Below, one piece after another: positions 18,578 to 27,319 of a stretch of 64,000 bases of DNA. The stretch comes from Pseudomonas avellanae BPIC 631 (GTDB lineage: Bacteria; Pseudomonadota; Gammaproteobacteria; Pseudomonadales; Pseudomonadaceae): assembly GCF_000444135.1 (NCBI RefSeq), contig NZ_ATDK01000048.1, forward strand, positions 1 through 64,000. Direction: 5' to 3'. Each line of letters begins with the position of its first letter. Position 1 is the stretch's first letter. The position numbers were made by a program, and so were the translations under genes. The notes below the pieces were generated by a model that saw only the letters and a program-made list of their open reading frames with translations, was not told the DNA's origin and did no database searches.

Positions 18578-19453
18578 TCAGGCACTCCTCGAAACAGGGC
18601 CGAGCGCAGGCTCCAGGCCATCGATAAACAGGCAGGCGGCGAGCAGATCAGCCGCTCCGCCAGGCGAGGCGTTGAGGGCCAGCAGTTGCTGATCCAGCTG
18701 GTTCAGCGCGCGCCGCCCGGCCAGGCTGGCACTGCCGCCAGCGTCCAGCACGCGCTGTGCGCCGGTCTGCATGGTCTGCAGCCCTTCAAGACCGGCGCGA
18801 TGCAGCACGCAGGTGTCGGCCAGAGTGGTCATGATCGCCAACAGCGCATCCAGCCGGGCATTCTGCTCACCGCTGCCAGCTGCGCGGCTGCGTTGCAATT
18901 GCGGCAAGGCAAACAGAGTGACGGCAGGAAAGCCCTGCTGGGCCTGCTCGCGGGCGCCCATGACACCGTAGCGACGCACCACTTCACTGCCGTGGCTGTT
19001 TTGCGCAAGCACCTGCCGATCCGGGATCAACGCCAGGCTGGCAGCCCGCTGGCAGACGGCTTCAGGCCCGCAGTCTTGCGAGTTCAGCGCTGCGGCGGTC
19101 ACCAGCAGGCCCAGCGCCCAGATCGCACCGCGGTGGGTATTCACGCCTGATGTGGTGCGCAGCATCGTGGCTTCACCTTCGCGACCGAGAAGCCCCAGCG
19201 CCTCCCGCAATGGCTCGCCCACTGCCTGGAATTGCACAGCGGCGTCGGCCATCAACTTGAAGGTCGGCCACAGCGACAGCGCCGAAGAATGCATCAGCCC
19301 CAAGTGCAAATCGCTGTGCGCGCCATTGCTGCAGCGGTCCACCAGCGCGGGTTTGGGCGACAGATCGGCTTCGTCGATCAACGCATCGACGGCCAGATCG
19401 GCCAGTCGTTCGGCCAGCGAAGCGGGTTGCGGTGTCCGTTGGAGTGCGCTCAT
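18578..19453 (-). CDS. mdcB: Triphosphoribosyl-dephospho-CoA synthase
   Basis: 291 residues of the CitG/MdcB family, which makes the prosthetic-group precursor from ATP and dephospho-CoA. Motifs: [20 protein letters not shown] near residue 35 (family signature) and [19 protein letters not shown] mid-protein. The ATG overlaps the mdcA stop as TGATG. Confidence 0.92.
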   Translation of the reverse strand: MSALQRTPQPASLAERLADLAVDALIDEADLSPKPALVDRCSNGAHSDLHLGLMHSSALSLWPTFKLMADAAVQFQAVGEPLREALGLLGREGEATMLRTTSGVNTHRGAIWALGLLVTAAALNSQDCGPEAVCQRAASLALIPDRQVLAQNSHGSEVVRRYGVMGAREQAQQGFPAVTLFALPQLQRSRAAGSGEQNARLDALLAIMTTLADTCVLHRAGLEGLQTMQTGAQRVLDAGGSASLAGRRALNQLDQQLLALNASPGGAADLLAACLFIDGLEPALGPVSRSA

Positions 19454-21129
19454 CACCAGCTCCTGAATTTGGCAGGCGGGTTGTAGAGGCCGCCGGACCA
19501 CTGAACCAGATCGGCAATGCTCTTGGCGGCCAACAGTTCGCGGCTGGCGTCGGTGCGCCGGATACCGAGGTCTTCGGGCAGTGCGATCAGCCCCTCGCGG
19601 CGCATGCGGGCAGTGTCTTTCGGGTTATGGCGCAAGCCGATCACGGTCACGCCCGCCACGGCAGCGATCATCGCCTGACGCTCTTCCAGGCTGCGTGCCT
19701 TGTAGAGGTAGGCGATGCCTTCTTCGGTCAACAAATGGGTGACGTCGTCGCCGTAGATCATGATCGGTGCCAACGGCATGCCGCTTTTCTTCGCCACTTC
19801 GACCGCATCCAGCGTTTCGACGAAGGTCGGTTTGCCGCCCTCCTGAAACGTCTCGACCATCTGCACCACGAGTTTTTTGCCGCGCTCCAGGAAGGCGGCC
19901 GGGCCGTCTTCGTTCTGTTGGCGCATGTCCAGCCAGGCCGGGGTGGCATGACGTCGGCCGCGCGGGTCATGGCCCATGTTTGGCGCGCCACCGAAACCTG
20001 CCAGACGCCCACGGGTGACGGTCGAGGAATGCCCGTCGCCATCCACCTGCAGGGTCGCGCCAATGAACAGGTCCACGGCGTACTGGCCGGCCAACTGGCA
20101 GAGTTGCCGGTTGGAACGCAGCGAGCCGTCGCGCCCGGTGAAGAACACGTCCGGGCGGGCGGCAATGTAATTTTCCATGCCCAGTTCGGTGCCGAAACAG
20201 TGCACGCTCTCGACCCAGCCGCTTTCGATGGCCGGGATCAGGGTCGGGTGCGGGTTGAGCGTCCAGTTGCGACAGATTTTGCCTTTGAGCCCCAGCGACT
20301 CGCCGTAGGTCGGCAAAATCAGTTCGATGGCGGCGGTGTTGAAACCGATGCCGTGGTTCAGCGACTGGACGTTGTGTTTCTCGTAGATGCCGCGAATCGC
20401 CATCATCGCCATCAGTACGTGCACCGGCTTGATGTGGCGCGGGTCGCGGGTGAACAGCGGCTCTATGTAGAAGGGCTTGTCGGCGACCACCACAAAATCG
20501 ACCCACGAGGCCGGGATATCCACGCGTGGCAGCTCGCTGACGTCATCCACCAGTTGATTGACCTGGACGATGACAATACCGTCGCTGAAGGCAGCGGGTT
20601 CGATCAGCGCGGGGGTGTCTTCGGTGCTCGGGCCGGTGTAGATGTTGCCGGCCCGGTCGGCCATGAAGCCTGCGGCCAGCACCACATTGGGGATCAGGTC
20701 CACCACCAGCCGCGAATACAGTTCGATGTAGGTGTGAATTGCACCGATTTCCAGCAGACCGTCTTCCAGCAACTGGCTGATGCGCAGGCTTTGCGTGCCG
20801 GCAAACGAGAAGTCCAGTTTGCGTGCGATGCCTTGCTCGAAAAGGTCCAGGTGCTCGGCGCGGCCCACGCTGGGCATGATCATGTGCAGGTCATGCACCT
20901 TGCCCGGATCGACCTTGGCCAGCGCGCGGGACAAAAAATCCGCCTGTTTCTGGTTATTGCCCTCAAGCACCACCCGGTCGCCGGAAACCAGCAAGGCCTC
21001 CAGCGCCGCGACGATCTTGTCGGTCGGCAGCACCACGCCATCGGTCAACGCCCGCACTTGCTCCAGACGCCTCTGTTTCTCGGTGCGACGACGTGTCCAG
21101 CGTGCGTCGGGGGAAGGTGTTGTTGTCAT
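19453..21129 (-). CDS. mdcA: Malonate decarboxylase alpha subunit (acetyl-S-ACP:malonate ACP transferase)
   Basis: 558 residues of the CoA-transferase type fold. Swaps acetate for malonate on the MdcC prosthetic thiol, making the cycle self-sustaining. Recognisable stretches are [33 protein letters not shown] near the N-terminus, [26 protein letters not shown], and [17 protein letters not shown] near residue 375. First gene of the operon; the promoter region contains a perfect LysR-type palindrome. Confidence 0.94.
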   Translation of the reverse strand: MTTTPSPDARWTRRRTEKQRRLEQVRALTDGVVLPTDKIVAALEALLVSGDRVVLEGNNQKQADFLSRALAKVDPGKVHDLHMIMPSVGRAEHLDLFEQGIARKLDFSFAGTQSLRISQLLEDGLLEIGAIHTYIELYSRLVVDLIPNVVLAAGFMADRAGNIYTGPSTEDTPALIEPAAFSDGIVIVQVNQLVDDVSELPRVDIPASWVDFVVVADKPFYIEPLFTRDPRHIKPVHVLMAMMAIRGIYEKHNVQSLNHGIGFNTAAIELILPTYGESLGLKGKICRNWTLNPHPTLIPAIESGWVESVHCFGTELGMENYIAARPDVFFTGRDGSLRSNRQLCQLAGQYAVDLFIGATLQVDGDGHSSTVTRGRLAGFGGAPNMGHDPRGRRHATPAWLDMRQQNEDGPAAFLERGKKLVVQMVETFQEGGKPTFVETLDAVEVAKKSGMPLAPIMIYGDDVTHLLTEEGIAYLYKARSLEERQAMIAAVAGVTVIGLRHNPKDTARMRREGLIALPEDLGIRRTDASRELLAAKSIADLVQWSGGLYNPPAKFRSW

Positions 21130-21204
21130 GATCGCTCCACGATTTTGCTGTCGTGGGCCACCTTAGGAGCGATAGCGGCAGGCATCAATCAAGCAGCGAG
21201 ACGG

Positions 21205-21227
21205 ATCGTTACGGCTGGAGTAACGAT
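21205..21227 (-). promoter_or_regulatory. Candidate MdcR operator upstream of mdcA
   Basis: ATCGTTAC, 7-base spacer GGCTGGA, GTAACGAT: a perfect 8-bp inverted repeat containing T-N11-A spacings, 76-98 bases before the mdcA ATG. A second symmetric element, GGGCGT at 21,253-21,258 with ACGCCC at 21,271-21,276, lies just upstream. LysR proteins bind such sites; assignment to MdcR is inference from location. Confidence 0.6.
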
Positions 21228-21379
21228 GGGGAATGTGATCATTTTTTGCCGGGGGCGTAACATTTGCGAAACGCCCTGCTGATGTTTGCGTAGGACCGGT
21301 CTTTAACAGGGCTTTTGCGCAATCAGGCAGCCGATTTACGCCTAGCCTGAGGCTTCCAGAACCCACAGGAAGCACTGCC

Positions 21380-21772
21380 ATGTCGTTCATAGTCAGGGAA
21401 GGCGATCCAACCACCACCGGCGGCTTTGTGCTGAGCGCATCGGCCAGCGAAGTCATCGACCTGCGCCGCGTGGCCCGCATGGGCGACCCCGTGTGGTGCC
21501 CGGCGTGCACCCGCATCGGTTTTATCGCCCAGGGCAACCCGACGTATGTCGACGATCTGGTGGCGGTTGCCACGCAGGGACATGCAGTGGAGTGCGGCTG
21601 CAAACCCGGCAGCAACCGCCTGAGCGCCTCGCAGGAACACGTCCAGGCCGACATGGACGCTGCTGTCACCATCTCCACCGAACTGGCCTCGGCCGCGCGG
21701 CTGCATGCCGAGCATCTGGCCTGCTCATTGAGAGACGGCAGCTATACGCCCGAGGTGCTCAGGCCGCGATGA
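21380..21772 (+). CDS. PAAR-domain protein
   Basis: 130 residues with a PAAR fold: VREGDPTTTGGFVLSASAS, VARMGDPVWCPACTRIG and GNPTYVDDLVAVATQGHAVECGCKPGSNRL, including the three-strand Gly/Asp/Pro repeats and a CxxC plus CxC set that can bind metal. PAAR proteins sharpen the VgrG spike of type VI secretion systems and often carry effectors; here only ~40 residues follow the PAAR part, so any cargo would be encoded elsewhere. No other T6SS gene is visible nearby. GGAAGC lies upstream of the ATG. Confidence 0.82.
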   Translation: MSFIVREGDPTTTGGFVLSASASEVIDLRRVARMGDPVWCPACTRIGFIAQGNPTYVDDLVAVATQGHAVECGCKPGSNRLSASQEHVQADMDAAVTISTELASAARLHAEHLACSLRDGSYTPEVLRPR

Positions 21773-21836
21773 TTCCCGCGCTCCAGCGTTATATAAATCC
21801 TGAGAGCCCCGTAGATTGGGCTTCTGCCCGAAGGGC

Positions 21837-21927
21837 GTGGGAGTGAACTTGTTCACGAAAGGGCCGGCAAAGTCACCGAACATGTATCGTCTGAACTACC
21901 GCATTCGCGGACAAGTCCGCTCCCACA
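21837..21927. repeat. REP-type inverted repeat pair after the PAAR gene
   Basis: CGTGGGAGTGAACTTGTTCACGAAAGGG arms (mutated relative to the others) face GCATTCGCGGACAAGTCCGC followed by TCCCACAG. Fourth REP doublet of the window. Confidence 0.8.
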
Positions 21928-21992
21928 GCCTTCGGCCAGAATCAAAAGCGGGCTTGTGTCTAACGCTGAGTGCTACGCGCGGTGCATACCCA

Positions 21993-22772
21993 TCACGGAT
22001 GTGCATTGGTCTCCAGCAGGTGGTGCAGGTCAACGAACTGCTGGGTCAGCTTGTGCCGTGGGTCGAGGTGGATCAGGGGCAGGTTGGCCTGGTGCGACTC
22101 GCGCATTTTCACCGAGGCGTTGAGGTAGACCGGCAGCACCGGCAGGCCCTCGGCGATCAGTTCGTCGAGCATCTGCTGCGGCAGGCTGGCCCTGGGCTGG
22201 AACTGGTTGACGATGATGCCTTCAACCTGAAGATCCTCGTTGTGATCCTCTTTCAGCTCTTCGATCTCGCGCATCAGCCCGTACAGCGCCTGCCGGGAGA
22301 AGCTGTCGCAGTCAAACGGGATCAGGACGCGATCTGAAGCAATCAATGCCGAAACCGCATAGAAGTTAAGCGCTGGCGGCGTATCCAGGTAAATTCGCTC
22401 GTAATCTTCGCTCAGCTCGTCCAGCAATTTGCGCAGTTTGTTGATCTTGTGCTTGGCCTCAAGCTTGGGCTGCAAATCAGCCAGCTCGGCGGTGGCTGTC
22501 ACCACGTGCAGGTTGTCGAACGGTGTTTCATAGATATCGACATGGTTTTTCTTGGCAAACGGCGCCGCCGACAGCGTGTTCTTGAAGAACTCGGCGATGC
22601 CCATCGGAATGTCGTCGCCCGTGAGGCCCGTGAGGTACTGAGTCGAGTTGGCCTGGGCATCAAGGTCGATCAACAGCGTCCGATAGCCTTCGTGAGCGCT
22701 GACTGCAGCCAGATTGCAGGCGATGCTCGATTTGCCGACACCGCCCTTCTGATTGAATACCACGCGACGCAT
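21993..22772 (-). CDS. ParA-family ATPase, orphan
   Basis: 259 residues with a deviant Walker A box at the very start (NQKGGVGKSSIACNLAAV, signature Lys plus GKS), the DLDAQANST switch and YLDTPPALNFYAVSALIASD Walker B. These are the marks of ParA/Soj/MinD-like proteins that position DNA or protein cargo by ATP-driven dynamics. No parB or parS partner is next to it, so a cargo other than plasmid DNA is likely. The gene upstream in the same direction is absent; it is divergent from the aryl polyene operon. Confidence 0.87.
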   Translation of the reverse strand: MRRVVFNQKGGVGKSSIACNLAAVSAHEGYRTLLIDLDAQANSTQYLTGLTGDDIPMGIAEFFKNTLSAAPFAKKNHVDIYETPFDNLHVVTATAELADLQPKLEAKHKINKLRKLLDELSEDYERIYLDTPPALNFYAVSALIASDRVLIPFDCDSFSRQALYGLMREIEELKEDHNEDLQVEGIIVNQFQPRASLPQQMLDELIAEGLPVLPVYLNASVKMRESHQANLPLIHLDPRHKLTQQFVDLHHLLETNAHP

Positions 22773-23050
22773 GCTTTGGATTCCTTGAAAGATGAAGAAA
22801 CAGCAGGAGTGGCCGATAAAGACCTCAGGATCGGTCGAGTCTAGACACTACAGATGACAACCGTGAGGTTACAGCAAAGCACCTCTGCCTGTTTGCCATC
22901 AAAAATGCGACTTGAACCCTAAAATACATGCTTATAAACGGTTTTCATGTAACAAATTTGCTAGTAACGAGCCCCATCGGGATAATGCGCGTACTCGGTC
23001 AATTACCGCACCCAGGCTGATATCGACCTGATATCGATGTAGCGAGAAAC
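22773..23050. promoter_or_regulatory. Divergent promoter region of parA-like gene and aryl polyene operon
   Basis: No gene. The segment about 22,895-22,980 is clearly more AT-rich than its surroundings and contains TTGAAC (22,912-22,917) and TATAAA (22,933-22,938), a suboptimal 15-base spacing. ATATCGA occurs twice (about 23,020 and 23,032), bracketing CCTG, as an imperfect repeat near the start of the operon. It is the only sizeable non-coding stretch ahead of the next 18 kb, so it must hold the operon promoter. Confidence 0.5.
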
Positions 23051-23797
23051 ATGCCCGCAGGGGCGGGAAGAGAAGTCTTGATCACCTTCAATATTGCACG
23101 ATGGCAAGCCTGGGCACCGGGCCTGGCGAGCGCGGACGACTGGCGACAATGGAGCCTGAACCCGACGCTGCTGGAAACCAGTGACGCAGCGCCAGATGTG
23201 TCTTTTCTTCCTGCCATGCAACGACGACGGCTTGGCCGCATGGCGCGCATGGCGTTTGCGGTGGGCTGGCCATTGACCGAAGGCTACGGGCGCGTGCCGC
23301 TGGTGTTCGTCTCGCGCCACGGCGAAACCCCGAGAACATTCGAAATTCTGCGTGACCTGGCCGCAGATGAACCGCTTTCACCCACCCAGTTCAGTTTGTC
23401 GGTACATAACGCAGTGATTGGTCTGTGGTCGATCATGCGTGGCGAAACCAGTGAAATGACGGCGTTGGCAGCCGCAGGCGATGGCCTGGAATATGGAGCA
23501 TTCGAGGCAGCGGCGCTGCTGGCTGAAGGAGCCGAAGCCGTGCTGCTGGTGGTGACAGAAGAACAGCCACCGCAAGCCTATGCCCAATGGATTGATGACG
23601 TGCCGTTCCCCTACGCCGTCGGCTTGCTGCTGACGCCCGGCAATGAATGGCAATTGTCTTTAAACACCGATACGCAAGGCACAGAGCGGACTCAGTGGCC
23701 CCATGCGCTGAACCTGCTGCAAGCCTTGCACACTGATCAATCCGCCTGCCTGCACCCCTGGAATAACCGGTTATGGAACTGGCAACGCAACCTCTGA
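23051..23797 (+). CDS. apeC: Aryl polyene chain-length factor (inactive ketosynthase-like, ApeC type)
   Basis: 248 residues of the short ketoacyl-synthase-like family (Ketoacyl-synt_2) that opens aryl polyene clusters. It resembles a KS N-terminal half (LGRMARMAFAVGWPL, VFVSRHGETPRTFEIL, PTQFSLSVHNAVIGLWS) but the place of the active-site Cys reads SVHNA, so it should not condense by itself; in characterised systems this partner pairs with the ApeO ketosynthase. The ATG at 23,051 is used; a TTG at 23,078 (ITFNIARW) with GGGAAG upstream is an equally plausible start. First gene of the operon. Confidence 0.85.
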   Translation: MPAGAGREVLITFNIARWQAWAPGLASADDWRQWSLNPTLLETSDAAPDVSFLPAMQRRRLGRMARMAFAVGWPLTEGYGRVPLVFVSRHGETPRTFEILRDLAADEPLSPTQFSLSVHNAVIGLWSIMRGETSEMTALAAAGDGLEYGAFEAAALLAEGAEAVLLVVTEEQPPQAYAQWIDDVPFPYAVGLLLTPGNEWQLSLNTDTQGTERTQWPHALNLLQALHTDQSACLHPWNNRLWNWQRNL

Positions 23798-24585
23798 AGA
23801 AAGGCCGTGACGCATACTATTGGCGTCTGCTGGCAACCGGCATCAGCTTTGCCCTGTTCGGGGTGAGCGGCCTGTGCCTGCGACTGTTCGTTTTTCCGGT
23901 ACTCGATTGCCTGCCCGGCAGTGTCGCCAATCATCAGTGCCGTGCCCGGCGCACCATCAGCCGGTTGTTCTGGCGCTTCATCCGCATCATGGCGCGCATG
24001 GGCGTGCTGACCTACGAGGTTCAGGGCGCAGAAAAGCTGGGACGTCCCGGCCAGATGATCATCGCCAATCACCCGTCGCTGATCGACGTGGTGTTCCTGA
24101 TCGGCCTGGTGCGTGACGCCAACTGCGTGGTCAAGCGCAGCCTCTGGGAAAACCCGTTTACCCGCGGCCCGGTGCGCTCGACCGGCTACATCAGCAACGA
24201 CGGCAGCATGGATATGCTCGACGCCGCCGTGGAGCGCCTGCAAAGCGGCCAGACGCTGATCATCTTCCCCGAGGGCACGCGCACCCAGCCCGGCCAGCCG
24301 CCGGTCTTTCACCGTGGCGCGGCGGCCATTGCGCTGCGCGGCGCGAGCATGATCACGCCGGTGACCATCAAGGTCCACCCGACCACCCTGACCAAGGCCG
24401 AGCCCTGGTATCGCATTCCGCAGCGCCGCGTGCACTTCAGTTTGTGCGTCGGTGCCGATATAGACCCCAACGCCTTCAGTGCGCTCGGCCCACCGCCCGT
24501 AGCGTCCCGCAAGCTCAACGATTACCTGCATGACTATTTCACCAAGGAGCTCGCCTCAGATGAGCGATCTGCACCAGGACATTAA
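23773..24585 (+). CDS. apeD: Lysophospholipid acyltransferase (PlsC-like), ApeD type
   Basis: 270 residues with an N-terminal membrane segment (about 20-45) and the PlsC acyltransferase blocks: IIANHPSLIDVVFL (HxxxxD-type catalytic pair; NHPSLID) near residue 97 and IIFPEGTRTQPG near residue 160. Likely moves an acyl or polyenoyl chain onto a glycerolipid-like acceptor at the inner membrane. Overlaps apeC by 25 bases and the first ACP by 26. Confidence 0.88.
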   Translation: MELATQPLKKGRDAYYWRLLATGISFALFGVSGLCLRLFVFPVLDCLPGSVANHQCRARRTISRLFWRFIRIMARMGVLTYEVQGAEKLGRPGQMIIANHPSLIDVVFLIGLVRDANCVVKRSLWENPFTRGPVRSTGYISNDGSMDMLDAAVERLQSGQTLIIFPEGTRTQPGQPPVFHRGAAAIALRGASMITPVTIKVHPTTLTKAEPWYRIPQRRVHFSLCVGADIDPNAFSALGPPPVASRKLNDYLHDYFTKELASDERSAPGH

Positions 24586-24820
24586 ATTGCTGATCATCGA
24601 TGCCCTGGGCCTCGAAGACATCACCCCCGAAGACATCGGCAACGACATGACCCTGTTCGGCGAAGGCCTGGGCCTGGATTCGGTCGATGCACTGGAACTG
24701 GGCCTGGCCATCCAGAAACGCTACGGCATCAAGATAGACGCCGATGCAAAGGACACCCGTAACCATTTCGCCAGCGTCGACAGCCTTGCGGCCTTCGTCA
24801 GCGCCAGACAACCGGCCTGA
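24560..24820 (+). CDS. apeE: Acyl carrier protein 1 of the aryl polyene pathway
   Basis: 86 residues. Phosphopantetheine attachment at Ser41 in LGLDSVDALELG. Longer in-frame starts upstream overlap apeD, and MSDLHQDIKLL matches ACP helix 1. One of two tandem carriers that hold the growing polyene; the pair is a fixed feature of APE clusters. Confidence 0.92.
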   Translation: MSDLHQDIKLLIIDALGLEDITPEDIGNDMTLFGEGLGLDSVDALELGLAIQKRYGIKIDADAKDTRNHFASVDSLAAFVSARQPA

Positions 24821-24829
24821 GAATTGAAC

Positions 24830-25084
24830 ATGCAAACCCGTGAAGACATCTTCGAAATCCTCCGCGCCGCGATGGCGGAACTGTTCGAACTGGAGCCTGA
24901 AAGGGTCACGCTGGACGCCAACCTGTATCAGGACCTGGAAATCGACAGCATCGATGCCGTGGACCTGATCGACCACATCAAACGCAAAACCGGCAAAAAG
25001 ATTGCTGCGGAAGAATTCAAGTCGGTCAAAACCGTCGACGACGTAGTCGAGGCCGTCTACCGCCTGGTCAACGCAGCCGAATGA
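24830..25084 (+). CDS. apeF: Acyl carrier protein 2 of the aryl polyene pathway
   Basis: 84 residues. Attachment Ser40 in LEIDSIDAVDLI, the DSI variant rather than DSV, so the two ACPs differ at the modification loop and in the C-terminal half (KTGKKIAAEEFKSVKTVDDVVEAVY). ATG at 24,830 preferred to the TTG two codons upstream. Nine bases after the first ACP: the largest gap in the whole operon. Confidence 0.92.
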   Translation: MQTREDIFEILRAAMAELFELEPERVTLDANLYQDLEIDSIDAVDLIDHIKRKTGKKIAAEEFKSVKTVDDVVEAVYRLVNAAE

Positions 25085-25626
25085 AGCGGCTGATTGGCCT
25101 GATTCTGGTACTGGCCGGTGTGCTGTATCCGTTTGCCGTCTACTGGGGAACCGAACACTTCGCCCCGTGGCAGTTCGCGCTGCTGCTGGGCAGCCTGTGG
25201 CTGGCGCGGGCGCTGACCGGCGAACGCAAACCCGGCAGCCTGGCGATGGCGAGTGGGGCCCTGGCCTTTTGCGTGGTGCTCGGTGTGCTCGACAGCCATT
25301 TGATGCTGCGCTGGTACCCGGTGCTGGTCAGCACATTCATGCTCGGTCTGTTTGGCTCGAGTCTGATCTACGGCCCGCCAATTGTGGAAAGAATGGCGCG
25401 CATCACCCGCCCGCAACTGCCCGAATCCGGCATCCGCTACACCCGCAAAGTCACGCAGATCTGGTGCCTGTTCTTTCTGGCCAATGGCCTGACTGCAGCG
25501 ATGCTCACGCTGTGGGCACCGTTGTCGTGGTGGGCGCTGTACACCGGCCTGATTTCCTATGGATTGATGGGGCTGCTGTTCGCCGCTGAATGGATAGCTC
25601 GCCCACCCGCTACGGACGGCAAATGA
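25081..25626 (+). CDS. apeG: Inner-membrane protein of APE clusters (COG4648-like)
   Basis: 181 residues, about five to six hydrophobic helices (e.g. LIGLILVLAGVLYPFAVYWG at the start, FALLLGSLWLARAL, ALAFCVVLGVL, PLSWWALYTGLISYGLMGLLF). This type always sits between the ACPs and the ligase in APE loci; its role is not established, perhaps membrane docking or export. Overlaps the ACP by 4 bases; ends 1 base before the ligase. Confidence 0.82.
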   Translation: MKRLIGLILVLAGVLYPFAVYWGTEHFAPWQFALLLGSLWLARALTGERKPGSLAMASGALAFCVVLGVLDSHLMLRWYPVLVSTFMLGLFGSSLIYGPPIVERMARITRPQLPESGIRYTRKVTQIWCLFFLANGLTAAMLTLWAPLSWWALYTGLISYGLMGLLFAAEWIARPPATDGK

Positions 25627-25627
25627 A

Positions 25628-27319
25628 ATGGACCGCATGAACTGGTTGAACCTGGAACATCTGCTGCGCGACGCCCTGCCCGACCGGCTGCTGACCCAAG
25701 CCCCGGCGCTGGATCACGCGCAGTTTCGCGAGCAGTCGTTAAGCGTGGCGGCAGGGCTGCAAGCCCGTGGTATCAAAAACCTTGCTGTGCACCTTGAAGA
25801 TGCCGCCGAGCTGGCGGTCGCACTGTTCGGTGCCTGGCGCGCGGGTGTGCATGTGTTGTTGCCCGCCGATTTGCAGGGCCAGACCCGCGAACGCTGGGCG
25901 AATCAGGTCGATCTGTGGCTGACCGACCTGCCGGGTGATGCGCGGCTGAGCGATCTGCACGCGGCGCCTCTCTCAGCGGCCTCGCTGGACCTCGACCTGT
26001 GTCGGCTGAGCCTGTGCACCTCGGGCTCCAGCGGCGAACCCAAGCTGATTGAAAAGCGTCTGCGTCAGTTGGCCAACGAAGTCTGCGGGCTGGAGCAGCT
26101 GTGGGGCGCGCAGCTTGGCTCGGCGTGCATGATCGGCAGCGTCGCAACCCAACACATTTATGGCCTGCTATTCCGCCTGCTTTGGCCGCTGTGCGCGGCG
26201 CGACCGTTCATGCGTCGCCAGTTGCCATTTGCCGAAGACCTGCAACGGGCCAGCCGCCAATATCCGTCCTTTGCCTGGGTCGCCAGCCCGGCGCTGCTCA
26301 AGCGCATGGGCGATAACCTTGACTGGAACAGCCTGAGCAGCGTGCGCCGGGTGTTTTCATCCGGTGGCGCACTGCCTGCCGAGGCCGCGCAAAGCCTGCA
26401 TCAGCGTCTGGGACAGTGGCCAACGGAAATTCTCGGCAGCTCGGAAACCGGCGGTATCGCCTGGCGTCAGGGCGAACCGCGCTGGCAGGCTTTCGACGGC
26501 ATCGAACTGAGTCAGGACAGCGAAGGTGCGCTGCGCATCAGTTCGCCTTACCTGCCATCCTGCCACGTCGAGCAAACCGCCGATGCCGTGCTGATTGGCG
26601 ATGATGGGCGATTCGAGCTGCTGGGCAGGCTGGACCGCATCGTCAAACTCGAAGAAAAGCGCGTGTCATTGCCGCTGATCGAGCAAGCGCTGGCCAGCCA
26701 TGCCTGGGTCAGCGAAGCGCGCCTGGGTGTGGTGCAGGAAAATCGTGCGTCACTCGGCGCACTGCTGGTGCTGAGCGACAGCGGCTTGCTGGCCCTGCGT
26801 AATCAGGGCCGTCGCGCACTCACCGAAGCCTTGCGCGAGCATCTGCGACCGCATTGCGAAACCATCGCCCTGCCGCGCCGCTGGCGTCTATTGCCGCAAA
26901 TGCCCCTCAATACCCAAGGCAAACTGGCGCAGACGGACGTTCAGGCCCTGCTCATGGCGCCACGGCCCAAACAGGCGGAAGTACTCGACCAACAGACGAT
27001 CGACGGTGAATTGCACCTGAACCTGATGGTCCCGCCCGACCTGGCTTTTTTCAGCGGCCATTTCCCCAAGGCACCGGTCTTGCCCGGGGTGGTTCAGGTG
27101 CAATGGGCAATCACTTTGGGCCAACAGTTGCTCGACCTGCCACCCGATTTTGCCGGCATGGAAGTGCTCAAGTTTCAGCAACTGGTGCGCCCCGGCGACC
27201 GCCTGAAACTGACCCTGCGCTTCGATGCCGCACGCGCCAAGCTGCATTTCGCCTTTCACAACAGCGAAAACGCACCGTGCTCCAGCGGCCGGATTGTGCT
27301 GGAAGGTGCCCATGCATAA
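25628..27319 (+). CDS. Fused acyl-AMP ligase and ApeI-type dehydratase
   Basis: 563 residues in two parts. Residues ~1-440 are an ANL-superfamily adenylate-forming enzyme: P-loop LCTSGSSGEPKLIEK, ILGSSETGGIAWR, GRLDRIVKLEEKRVSL, and NTQGKLAQTDV with the late catalytic Lys. Residues ~450-563 are a hotdog dehydratase with FFSGHFPKAPVLPGVVQVQWA, the GHFP active-site motif of FabA/ApeI near residue 476. Expected roles: activate an aromatic acid starter and load an ACP, then dehydrate 3-hydroxyacyl-ACP intermediates. In the E. coli-type cluster these are separate proteins, ApeH and ApeI; here there is one uninterrupted frame. Confidence 0.9.
   Translation: MDRMNWLNLEHLLRDALPDRLLTQAPALDHAQFREQSLSVAAGLQARGIKNLAVHLEDAAELAVALFGAWRAGVHVLLPADLQGQTRERWANQVDLWLTDLPGDARLSDLHAAPLSAASLDLDLCRLSLCTSGSSGEPKLIEKRLRQLANEVCGLEQLWGAQLGSACMIGSVATQHIYGLLFRLLWPLCAARPFMRRQLPFAEDLQRASRQYPSFAWVASPALLKRMGDNLDWNSLSSVRRVFSSGGALPAEAAQSLHQRLGQWPTEILGSSETGGIAWRQGEPRWQAFDGIELSQDSEGALRISSPYLPSCHVEQTADAVLIGDDGRFELLGRLDRIVKLEEKRVSLPLIEQALASHAWVSEARLGVVQENRASLGALLVLSDSGLLALRNQGRRALTEALREHLRPHCETIALPRRWRLLPQMPLNTQGKLAQTDVQALLMAPRPKQAEVLDQQTIDGELHLNLMVPPDLAFFSGHFPKAPVLPGVVQVQWAITLGQQLLDLPPDFAGMEVLKFQQLVRPGDRLKLTLRFDAARAKLHFAFHNSENAPCSSGRIVLEGAHA

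Noticed and set aside
16004..21129. Possible mdcF malonate permease
   Set aside because: All frames in the operon are accounted for; uptake is covered by mdcL and mdcM.
19432..21282. Long plus-strand frame opposite mdcA
   Set aside because: mdcA on the minus strand has full family motifs and operon context; the plus frame has none.
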